Shown here: positions 24,744 through 35,000 of the stretch, one piece after another
Numbering within the stretch: position 1 is the first letter of the stretch
How the letters are laid out: each line of letters opens with the position of its first letter
Origin: Tubulanus polymorphus
Lineage: Eukaryota > Nemertea > Palaeonemertea > Tubulaniformes > Tubulanidae
NCBI RefSeq assembly: GCF_964204645.1
Contig: NC_134033.1
Coordinates: forward strand, 6,544,231-6,608,230
Reading direction: 5' to 3'
Length of the DNA stretch: 64,000 bases
Made by a program: the position numbers and the translations under genes
The notes under the pieces: generated by a model
Told to the model about the DNA's origin: nothing
What the model saw: only the letters and a program-made list of their open reading frames with translations
The model's database searches: none

Positions 24744-25319
24744 GATTCAACATAAATAAGTGTACAAACGCGCGGTGGGACTATTTCAATAGACTGATGC
24801 AAATAAGAGCTATGTGTTATTATTGAAGCTCACAATTTTACATTCGCATTAAATGAAAAATCAATTTTCTAAATATGACACAATTTCTCCATAGTTTGTG
24901 AAATTTAACTATACACTGTGAAATATATGAATGTTACTAAATTCAATATAGATATTCGCTGTACGAGAACAGATTGTTATGGTGAAACTTGCAGTACAAC
25001 GCATATCATAACAAGCTGGAAAATATTTGCGCATGATCAATTCGTTCTAAATAAAGTCAGAGCAATTTTACAATGAAGAACGCCTGCGATAAGTGAAGGA
25101 ATGATTGCCCACCCTAAAATTCCATCCTAAAATGTAAGCAATTCGATTCAAGGGTGGCAAAGAAAAGAATATTCTGGAACATGGTGCGGCTAAAGCTTAA
25201 TAGGTCTCCTCACAAGATTGACATCATTATGGCGTGCGTAATTAAGATATAGTTTTCTATGTCCCTGGTTTGAGTAAGCACTTGTCAAATGATTGCTCTA
25301 ATGTTCAGGTGAGATTTGA
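24744..25319. other. No feature recognised
   Basis: Presumably the 5' flank of the minus-strand GPCR; no motif identified. Confidence 0.4.
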
Positions 25320-25709
25320 TTGTGCTGTAGGCTTAAGAAGTTGATAGAAGTCTTAATATTACAAATGCGATTAAAACTGTTACAAGCTGTATTGCTGCTT
25401 TTGTTCTGTCAAATTATTGCATTTCAGCTAAAATAAGACTTAGCCACACTCGCTGCGCACCTGGAATAATACTATAAATAAGATATATTATATTTTTCTG
25501 CATATACACGAAACGATTATGCCGGCTGAAAACAACGAGGGTGAAAGGTTGGGGACTCGCCAGAGAGTTCGAACATGGCCAAAAATATACAAACATACAC
25601 CAACGCTCTCATAGAAAGTTGAGCACCAGTATTTTCCTATAACTATTACTGTTACAGTATATCTCCATATGACGTAGATGATCAGCACTTCAAGACCTGT
25701 CAGTAACAC
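25320..25709 (-). pseudogene. Relic of a second GPCR copy
   Basis: The segment 25331-25400 resembles 23956-24025 in the GPCR above (AATATTACAAATGCGA..AAAACTGTTACAAGC against its counterpart). The frames at 25414-25709 contain hydrophobic stretches interrupted by stops and shifts. It is best read as a degenerate tandem paralogue. Confidence 0.45.
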
Positions 25710-25719
25710 TCAAACTCTT

Positions 25720-26160
25720 CTTCCGTTACGAATGCATTTAGCTTTATTTCGTTCAGCAAACAAATACAGTTTTCGGCTAGCTGGTCTATCCCTGTCACGC
25801 AGGTTCCAAGGCTAGATCTCAAATCAATCTCGCGCCATCAAAGATTCCAAAATATTAATACAATATTATAGTCACTGTAAGTCACTGTACAGTTGGAAAC
25901 AACAACGATAACAAACCAAAATAGGCATTGTTATATAGTGTCAGCTCAGGGAGTTTGTTGCCAGTATGTCTGGATGATTTGAGACAATGTTTCTGAATAA
26001 ATAATTAACATTTGACACCCCGACAGTCTTAAACAGTGTAGTTTAATGTTTTTATAATAACCTGGTTGCGCATTTGTTTTTTTAAATCCTTCCATATTAT
26101 TAACGGAATATTGTCCGCAAAATTAAGTTTGCTATAAAAGGACCGATTGCTGCCCAATAA
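25720..26160. other. No feature recognised
   Basis: Intergenic sequence without a supported gene or repeat. Confidence 0.4.
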
Positions 26161-27330
26161 AACGCTCAAAGTATTTACAAACTCAACATAATAGAGCTGT
26201 GGCAGAGGGTGAAAAGACAAAGCTACGAAAACGTAACATACGTATGTATACGATAAGTGTATGCAATCAGCCGAAACACGAAATTCTAACAGAACCTCTA
26301 GCAATCCTCTCGCGATGTTTAAACCTAAGGCAAACTAGAATAGAACACAAGCTTCCTGGAACTCATCTTTCACTACTATGCTTCATTTTATATTCAAAAA
26401 ACAATTCATCAACCACAATTGGATTTTACTCTCTAAATTCGAACCCATCGTCCCATCTCATGTTCTATAATTTCAAACCAAATCGTCAATCCCAAATAAA
26501 TCCGGACTATCAATTTTTTTCCTCTTTCCCACATTTTTAATCTCTTATTTTCTATATTCTCTCACAATAGAAGAGTCTCCTTACAAAATCTATATCGGCG
26601 GTCAACAGCAAAACTGCAGGACTGAATGCTCTCGACCGAAACGCACAAACTCTTACAAACTCAACATAATGGAGCCGACCGAGGGTAAAAAGACGAATCC
26701 ATGAAAGGCTACGCATACATGCGTATTCAATGGGCCGAGAAATAAAGCTAACTAAAACCCCAAGCCTATATACCTATACCATCACGCAACAGACCTAGGG
26801 CAAACTAAAATAGAACTAGATTCCAAATCAACTTCCGAACTGATTCTCCACTCTCATCTTCTATGATCAAAACAACTGATCCATCACAAATAAATCTCGA
26901 CTGTATTTCTTATTTCATTTTCCTCATATCTTTTTTTCTCTTTTTTTGCTTATTCTCTTTTTATCTCCTATTCTCGAGTTCTCTTATCTTCTATTACTCA
27001 ACATTGAAAATCATCATTCTCCTTCAAAATTCAATCGTCGGTCTACTACCAAGTAAACCCACGACGATTGACCAAAACATCAGATTCAAGCCTCCGGTTT
27101 GCTAGTGAGCCAAACTCACGGCGTTTGACTAAAATGCCAGGCTTTAGCTTCTAGGTTTGCTGGTCAGGCAAACTCAACGACGGTACCCAGAACGCCAGGC
27201 TACATATACACATATCTCACAAGCCTACGTGGATCCACTACGAGAGTAAACTCACGACATTTGACCAAAACGTAACAGGCTTGGCCTCCGGTTTGCTGGT
27301 CAGGCAAACTCAGCGACGATACCCAGAGCG
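26160..27330. repeat. Diverged tandem duplication (~480 bp) and ~70-bp repeats
   Basis: The unit beginning ACAAACTCAACATAAT at about 26174 recurs at about 26654 with substitutions. From 27045 to 27330 shorter units repeat the motifs GGTTTGCTGGTCAGGCAAACTC and CCCAGA.CG.CAGGC. Open frames here are short and not conserved between units. Confidence 0.6.
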
Positions 27331-27701
27331 TCAGGCTCAAAAACTTAGAAAATTCGCCACAGACAATACACATATGCACACTCGGCCAAAGTGAAAGAGA
27401 CACGTCCTGCGACTTTGAAACCAAAGCCACACTGAATAACTTCCGCATACTCGCAGCGCCGCATGGTGAGAATAGATTAATGTCCGCATGAGACCGTTTT
27501 AGTTTTGTACCGGTATATTTTTCATCAATAATGAGGACTCTTCGCCACCAACTATGCCACTAGATGGCGTGCGTATCAGTGCGTCAACCCTGTCAAAATC
27601 TAGTTTATTTTCAATGAAATTCATCTAGATTTTTAGCCTCCATCATCAGAAATTAGGCAAATCACTCCTCTCGATAAACTCAGATGATCTTAAGGTTCGT
27701 A
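27331..27701. other. No feature recognised
   Basis: Spacer between the tandem repeats and the Polinton-type palindrome. Confidence 0.4.
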
Positions 27702-27851
27702 AGTAATTGTATAAATAGGCTTTCATACCAGAGGTCGAGCTCATAAAAAATAAAATAAATGAAATAAATTCTCGCACGCTCGAATTTATTTTTATTTCTC
27801 ATTCACTCACCCCGTCAACCTCTGATATGAAAGCCTATTTATACAATTACT
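27702..27851. repeat. 150-bp Polinton-type terminal palindrome
   Basis: Imperfect palindrome beginning AGTAATTGTATAAATAGGC and ending with its inverse. The centre is near 27778. It shares AGTAATTG with the complete Polinton TIR and GAGGTCGAG plus the AAATAAATTC..CGC centre with the palindrome at 2024-2175. A Polinton-type gene starts 115 bp inside it. Confidence 0.75.
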
Positions 27852-27966
27852 CTAATAATTCCATATATATGAATATCACATATATGAATAACATTTATAA
27901 ATCAAAATCATATTCATGAATAATATATAAATCAAAACAATTTTAATAAAAAATATGTATAATAAA

Positions 27967-28064
27967 TGAAGAGTAAACAAATACACAGTGAATTCTTAAC
28001 TAGAATCAAAGATACTACAAGTGTCAAATCTGTAGATTATAAATTCAAAAAGTTAACGGAAATA
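27967..28064 (+). pseudogene. First half of Polinton-end small gene
   Basis: Thirty-two codons matching the gene at 1613-1964 (MKSKQIHSEF..., then VKSVDYKFKKLTE). It stops abruptly at 28064 where the repeated RT-fragment unit begins. The continuation of the same gene is found at 52858, in the same orientation. Confidence 0.75.
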
Positions 28065-28065
28065 T

Positions 28066-28440
28066 AGCTGCAAAGCAACGATAACGGGTTTTCTGCACAG
28101 TCTTAGAATCCTGTTCAACGGTGGATTTCGACAAAGCATTTGATAAGGCACAACATCAGCCATTACTAAACCGGCTATTAGGAAACATTATCAATGATAG
28201 GTCGCTTAAATGGCTCAGAAGTTATCTCTGAACGAAAACTTGTAGCCGAAATCAACGGAACGCCTCATCTTGGAATAAGTCGGCCTAACTAGTGGAGTCA
28301 CGCAAGGTAGTATCCTAAGTCGTCTTCTGTTTAATGTCCTGACAAATGACATACACAGTAATCCAAAATATACCAGACCGAGTAAATTTCCAAAACGACC
28401 TTAACACGCTGTTTGACCAAAAAACTTAATGTTCCGACAA
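28066..28440 (+). mobile_element. Repeated ~380-bp chunk with LINE RT fragment, copy 2
   Basis: Copy of 10210-10594 in the opposite orientation: hairpin (GCTGCAAAGCAAC), GATAACGGGTTTTCTGC, then an RT palm fragment (VDFDKAFDKAQ, then GVTQGSILS). It begins exactly where the Polinton-type gene is interrupted and passes at its right end into a degenerate array. Confidence 0.75.
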
Positions 28441-28950
28441 GAAAATCTTGTTCGAATGAAAACCATTCTGTTTGATCGAACAATACGCTTTTTTGTTTGT
28501 ACCAAAACTTTTCTTCATTCTGACAAAGAATGTGTACGAATAAAAAGCTATGTTATTGTTGAAATGAAAAACTTTTTGTCCCGGCAAAAAAATTGGGTTG
28601 AGCGAAAACAATTTTTTTCGAACGAATGTTTGAATGGAAACAATACTGTTCCATTGAACGAAATACTTAATAATACTTTTGGTTCGGAGAAAAAACTTTT
28701 TACAATATAGGTTTCGAATGAAAACCTTAGGTTCTGACAAGAAAATTCTGTTCAAATTAAAACGATTCTGTTCGATCGAACGATTGTTCGAACGAAAAAC
28801 CTTTCGTTTGGACAAAAAAAGTTTGTTCAACTTTGGTCTAACGATTTTTTCAAATTGGTTCAATCGAACAGAATATTATTGGTTCGAACGAAATAAATTT
28901 TGTTCCGACGAAAGAATTTTCGAGCGAAAGGTCTTATGAAGGAAAAAAAA
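28436..28950. repeat. Degenerate short tandem repeats (TTCGAACGAAAA-like)
   Basis: Poorly conserved units of about 20-25 bp built on GTTCGAACGAAAA and GACAAAAAA. Frames on both strands arise from the repeat. It occupies the same position relative to the RT chunk as the 31-bp array does at 10210. Confidence 0.6.
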
Positions 28951-28973
28951 GATATTTATGGGGCTCCGCAGTA

Positions 28974-29307
28974 ACTTAACGCCGGACGTAGGTCGGGCTT
29001 GCGCCGCTATGCGATCCTCGCGTTGCATCGCAAGTTTTGGTGCAAGTCGGTTGCGATACGGTTGTCAGCGACTGTGTGTGACTAGTTTCTCCAGTCGCAA
29101 GAGCGCGTAGGTCGGTTGTGAAAGTCGTGTCGCGTCGCAGAAAGTAGAACACGTGCGACGCCTTGTGAAGTTGCTGACGGTCACAACCCGTTGCAAGGGA
29201 GCGTAGGTCGACGAGTCGTTGCGACACAATCGCCGCTGGCGGTCGCAGTGAATGGCATTGCAGTAAGTCACAAGCCGTTGCAAGGCCGACCTACGCCCGA
29301 CTTAAGT
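28974..29307. mobile_element. MITE-like element with inverted ends
   Basis: About 334 bp with inverted ends (ACTTAACGCCGGACGTAGG on the left; the right end reads the same way as ACTTAAGTCGGGCGTAGG on the other strand). Internal GTCGC/GCGAC-rich imperfect repeats give apparent frames on the minus strand. No protein. Confidence 0.65.
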
Positions 29308-29829
29308 CATTGGGAATTAATGAAATACCAGTTTCATTTATGATGAAAAAACTCAAATGAAAAGTCTGTCTTATGAAGCTGTCTGCTCAGACGAAATTTT
29401 CAAAAATATCTTCATTTTTGCCAATAAAATTGATAATTGTGATTGATCGTTGCAATTCAGAACCAGTTAATCACTAATTAAAATGCATTTTAATAAATCT
29501 GATTCCTCCTTTACAGTGAACTTAGCTTTAACCTAGGAGAGGCAACTAGCCTATGTAGGCCTATATGTATATGCGTAGGCCTAACATCCGGACAGATTGG
29601 TCGTAGCCCTATTGAATAACAACCCTCCTAAATATCGTAGATTTTGTTTTGAAGTTCAATCCAATGAGTCCGTTTGAGACAGTAAAGCTCAGTACCGGTA
29701 GGCTTAAACCATAAGGTCGCGTAAAACTCGATAAACACTTCAAGCGACACAGCGAACGAACTCCTTTCCCTACAGCGAACGCTTACTCCGAATGTCAAGT
29801 GTGAGTCCAGCATACGGATGGGAGTGTGT
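29308..29829. other. No feature recognised
   Basis: Spacer with no supported gene. Confidence 0.4.
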
Positions 29830-30400
29830 TAAATATTTGTATTTAGTAAATACCTTGTGCATTTGACAATGATCGGTATGTACTGTAGGAAATATAGAGT
29901 AATGATGGTATTGGTATAAAGGTTGAGGCCCGCGGCCGAATAAAATAATATATTCTTTTATTTTGATACCTCGTCGACACAACAGCTTTTCTCCGCTATA
30001 TCTCTTCGGCGTGTTTAGTTTAGGCGTGCGACTCCCCGGTACACTAATGATTTATCTTAGTAAATACACGGTTAATTCGGTAAAGAAAAATAGGTATTGT
30101 TAAACTAACTGCTTGAAGCCCGCGGCCAAATCACTGGTAGTAATAAATTAATTTGTACTCGATATGATTCTCATGATGAGGAGAAACTCGCAGTTGATCC
30201 CCGGAACGACGATGTTGTGACACACGTCGATTCGTCGATGTTTACGGCTCGACAGTGCTTTTAAAATCTAAAGTAGTAAATTTCCTGTGTATCGGTAATA
30301 TGATTTGATGAGGAAAATTGGCTATTGTTAAAATTAGTTTTCAAAAACCGCGACTGAATGTGCATTCTTTGGGTAATAAATTTGGTAATTTATGCTTGAA
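29830..30400. repeat. Diverged ~230-bp tandem repeats
   Basis: About two and a half units recognisable by GCCCGCGGCC near 29930 and 30120 and a related CCGCGACTGAATG near 30350. The motif CGATGTTTACGG.CCGACAGTGC from this repeat reappears at 31737 beyond the inserted LINE, so the LINE appears to have split this repeat. Confidence 0.55.
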
Positions 30401-30415
30401 TTGATAATCCACGTG

Positions 30416-31735
30416 ACAATTCAATTCAATTAATTCTTTATTGTTCCGTAACGTAGTTAAACATTATGAGATTATGTACAATAAAGACGGGGGGATAAAA
30501 TAAAACATAAAGAATAACAATAACAGTTTAATATACATATACACACGATGTAAACAGGTTTTCAGTAAGCGAATCAGTGGTGGTTTCAGTAATTATTAAT
30601 GCCGTTAATGGATACTGCGACGTAACACTACAGATTTCAGATAGAGTTAAACCCTTTCTCAATGTATTTCCCTAAACATTTGGCCATTTCTATAGGGGAC
30701 ATTATAATTACAAATTTGTCTTTATCATTTAATTTCGACATGTTAGAATATTGGTTATAAAATTCATCAACAGGTCTGTTCTTAAGTTATCAAATTTTGT
30801 ACACTCCATCACAAACTGAAACTCATTTTCTACTACTCCACATCTGCTACATAGGTGCTCATCCACAGGGATACCTAGATAGCGCCCTTTCTCAATCATA
30901 AGTTTGTGTGCACTGAGTCGTAATTTGGTTAGAGCTGTCTTAGAGGAAACTGGAATGTTCAGTAGTAAATAGGGTTCCAAACTGAATTCTGTTTTGAAGA
31001 TGTTATACGAGTCAAGTTTGTTAAAGCTTTGAATTTTTGTTTTCCAAAATATTTTATATAGCTCTTGGAGTATGTGTTTGAACCTTTTAATTTACTGATA
31101 GGTCTGGCCAACTTCTAACAGGTTGAGACTATTTGTAGCAGACAGAATGGCTTTTAGGAAAAAAGTCCAGTCATTTGTCTAGTTTTTCATAGAACTCAAA
31201 TCTTTCACCGTTATATTTACAATACTATTTACATATGGTTAATTATACTGAAATTCAAATATATATCGGTAGTCTTCCTAATTCGCCGAGCACTGCTAAA
31301 TTGGTATTTTTTTTTGTTTACATGAAATATGAATTTGCAGAATTTGACAGTTAATTTATTGAGTAGGTCATCCTTTTCCATTACTTCCTCAATTGGGAAT
31401 GTACCCTTGTTTTTGAATATTTTCTTAGCATTGCTCGTTTTTGGTAACAAATCTCACAACCATATAGTAGGATGGGTGTTACCAAAGTGTCAAACAGCTT
31501 TAACGATACATTGGGTGGACAATCTTGAATACCAATCATTTTTTGAATACTGAACATGGCTCGGTTAGCCGATTTGAATAGATCTTCTCTAGCTTTGTTA
31601 AAACATCCTGATGCTGTAAATATAAGTCCTAGATATTTGTACTCATTTACTAATTCAACATGACAAGAAACGTGCGGTAGATTTCGGAAAGACGACTTAG
31701 AAAAACATGTCGGCTCTTTGAATGGGGCTCAATTT
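30416..31735 (-). mobile_element. LINE 3'-terminal fragment
   Basis: Minus-strand remnant, 5'-truncated. Frames include CKFIFHVNKK (31229-31450) and LRLSAHKLMIEKGRYLGIP with a CSRCG finger and FQFVMEC (30729-30980), the typical LINE RT C-terminus. The 3' end has a short AATTG-type repeat tail at 30416-30430. It is disrupted by several stops and shifts. Confidence 0.75.
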
Positions 31736-31907
31736 TCGATGTTTACGGCCCGACAGTGCTTTTGTAACGATGATTCGTGAAAAAACACGCGGAGTAATTG
31801 TAGATCTTAGTGAGCTGAACGATATCATACGGATTGTATCGACAACAGCGGCAAGGTAACAAAGCCTTTGTACTTTTAGTGAAACTATAGTGTGACATAA
31901 AATAGTA

Positions 31908-31945
31908 ATAAATATAGCTGCATAGCAGCGATAACGGGTTTCTGC
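31908..31945 (+). repeat. Short hairpin-containing terminus, third copy
   Basis: AAATATAGCTGCATAGCAGC followed by GATAACGGGTTTCTGC matches the beginning of the units at 28066 and 10594 (inverted there). Here no RT fragment follows; instead the fold-back element containing the Polinton begins within a few bases. Confidence 0.6.
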
Positions 31946-31953
31946 CTAATAAA

Positions 31954-31959
31954 GAAGTT
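31954..31959. repeat. Target site duplication of Polinton, left
   Basis: GAAGTT directly before the AG tip of the left TIR. The same six bases follow the right TIR at 48797-48802. Six-bp duplications are characteristic of Polinton/Maverick integration. Confidence 0.93.
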
Positions 31960-32048
31960 AGTAATTGGAAGATGGCGTTTTCAGGCCAGAGGTCGTGCGG
32001 TCGAGACACCACTCATCACCACAAGTAATTTTTTTTCCTAATAAATGG
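31960..32048 (+). repeat. Polinton left terminal inverted repeat
   Basis: 89 bp, identical to the inverse of 48708-48796, with AG at the tip. Its inner end includes the T-run, TAAATG and the start codon of the polymerase frame, so the promoter of the first gene lies inside the TIR. Confidence 0.95.
32029..32047 (+). promoter_or_regulatory. Poxvirus-late-like promoter in the left TIR
   Basis: Eight T residues (32029-32036), then CCTAA and TAAATG with the ATG as start codon of the polymerase frame. The spacing of T-run and TAAATG is like that of poxvirus late promoters. The same arrangement precedes most genes of the element, e.g. before 38485, 39616, 39862, 42187, 43689 and 47094. Confidence 0.55.
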
Positions 32049-35000
32049 GGGAGAATGAACACCAGCCAGAAAACAATAATGTTAATAAAAATCAATATTA
32101 TTGCCAATATTGTAAAAAATACATCGATAAATCCCAAAAATCACGACATGAAAAAACGTCAAATCATATAAAAAATGTAATAGATTTTGAAACTCCAGAA
32201 AATTCCAATGAAAGAAAAGAACGATTAGAAAATATGAATGTGGATGAAATAAAATGTGAAGTTTGTAATGAATTTATAGTAAAAAGGAATTATAATAGAC
32301 ATCTCGAATCACAAAAACACCGCCAAAATTTGAGTAATAATGTTTTAGGAAAAGATTATTTTGATGATAAACCTCAACAAGTAAAAGAATCAACTTCAAA
32401 AACTAAATCCATTTCAAATAAACCTTACATGGAAAATGTTAGAAATTATATTGATTCACTAGAAATAAAAGATACAATTGAAATCTTAGAAACATTACAT
32501 AGTAAAATTGGTCCTGCAGCTATTATATTTAGATTCTTTAAAGGTACAACAATAGAAGATTATAGTAAATTTAATGAAATAATAGAAACAATACTAGATT
32601 TGATAACAGATGTTGAATATCCAAAAATTAGTATCTCTGGGAAAGTAAGTTTTATAAAGTCAGAAGAAAAAATGGATTATAATATTCAAACACACTCTGA
32701 AGAAATAATTTCAAAAACACAAATAAAAGAGAAGTTAGAAAAAATATTAAATGAATTTAAACGTCATATTGAAGAAAGATATTTTGAGGGTTCTGGCTTA
32801 ACATTGAATGAAATTATATATTTAGATTTAAATGTTTATAATACAAAAAGAAATAAAACATCAAAAAGTAATAAAATGTTTTAAAATGATTCAAACTTTA
32901 TAACAGAAAAAGATATGAAAGCATCAAGTTATATCAAATTACCATTTATAACAAAAGCAGTAATAAATATTCAAAATGAAGATAATAAATGTTTTCTATG
33001 GTCAATTATTAGTTGCTTACATCCAACAGAAGAACATGCTTATAGAATAACAGATTACCGGAAATATGAAACATTATATAAAATTGATCAATATCCAGTA
33101 ACTATAAAAATGATTCCTAAAATAGAAAAAGTTAATAATTTAAAAATAAATGTATTCGAATTAATGCAATTACCAAAGACAAAAGGTGAAAATATTAAAG
33201 ATTATACATTGGAAGCTTTATATTTAACAGAATATTATGATGATGAAAATGTTATAGATTTGTTATATTACAAAAAAGATGAAAATGAACATTATATGTG
33301 GTTAAAACAAATTGATTTATTCTTTAGAACAGAAAGTGATTTTAACAGCCATAAAATTTATCTATGTAGAAAATGTTTATCTAAATTTAGAACTGAGAAT
33401 ACATTATTAAAACATAAAGAATTATGTGATAATAAAGATTTTTGTAAATTAATAATGCCAACAGAAAAAGATTATAAATTGAAATTTACTAATCATAAAT
33501 TTAAAAATATTGTTCCATTTGTAATTTATGGGGATTTTGAATCGTTGAATAAAGAATTAACTGATCAAGATAGAAAAGAAATATATAACAAAAAGCAATT
33601 ATTAAAATCAATGGATAAAGGAAGTGAATTAAATGAAGACATAATACAAGACCCACCAATTATAAATACAATTAAAAAAGTTCATCAAAGAGCTGCTGCT
33701 TATGGAATTTACATAAAATCAAATTATCCCGAATTATATGAAAGTCAATATATTTCTTTTAGAGGTGAAAATGTAGTTAATAATTTTTGTGATAAAATTA
33801 TTGAATTAGAAAGTGATTTTGCAAAATTATTAAACAAAAATAAAAGAATAGTTATGACAAAAGAAGATGAAATTGATTTTAATTATGCAACTCATTGTTG
33901 TTACTGTGAAAAACGTTTTTATTCATTTGATAAAAAAGTTAGAGATCATAATCATTTAAATTCAAATTATCGTGGAGCTGCTCATGAAGATTGTAATTTA
34001 CAAGCCAAAAAAGTAAATTTTGTCCCCATTATATTTCACAATTTATCGGGGTATGATACCCATCTATTTATAAAACAGCTATGTTATAAAATAGAAGAAA
34101 TTAATAATGAAATAGAAATATTAAATTCTTCAAATAGATTAAAAGATAACAAAGTATCAATTTACAAATTTAAAATACTTGCTAAAACATCTGAAAATTA
34201 TATTTCATTCCAATTTGGGTGTTTGAGATTTTTAGATTCGTATAGATTTTTAAGTAGTTCATTAGAAAATTTATCAAAAAGTTTAGTTGATAATGATTTT
34301 CAAATATTAAAACAACATTATCAAAATAATAATGATTTTAAATTAATGAGATATAAAGGAGCAATTCCATATTCTTTCTATAAAAATCATGATGATTTTA
34401 ATGTAACAGAATTATAAAAAGATCAATTTTATGATAAATTAAAAGAGGAGTATGTGAAAGATGAAGTGTTTAATAGAACATTAAATATTTGGAACCATTT
34501 TAAGATGAAAAATCATGGTGAATTAGTTGATTTATATTTAAAATCAGATGTTATGATATTGGCTGACATATTTGAAAAATTTAGAGAAGTTAATTTGAAT
34601 CATTTTAATGTTGATCCTTGTTATTGCTACTCTAGTCCTGGTTTAACCTGGCAATGTGGTTTAAAATATACAAATGTAGAATTAGATTTATTAAAAGAAC
34701 CAGATATGGTTTTATTATTTGAAAAATCAATTAGAGGTGGAATTAGTGGTGTTATGGGAGATAGGTATTTTAAAGCAAATGATGAATATAAATTATTATA
34801 TATTGACGCCAATAATTTATATGGTTGGGCAATGATGCAACCTCAACCATATAAAAATTTTATATTAACAGAAGTTGAAAATGGCGATAAAACTGATTGG
34901 GAAAACGCAATTGCGAGTTTAAAAGATGAAGCGCCAATTGGTTATTTCTTTGTAGTTGATTTAGAATATCCTGAAAATATAAAGTTTAAAACAAGAAACT

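Noticed and set aside
28426..28939. Frames of 86-145 codons on both strands
   Set aside because: They come from degenerate TTCGAACGAAAA-type repeats and lack any domain.
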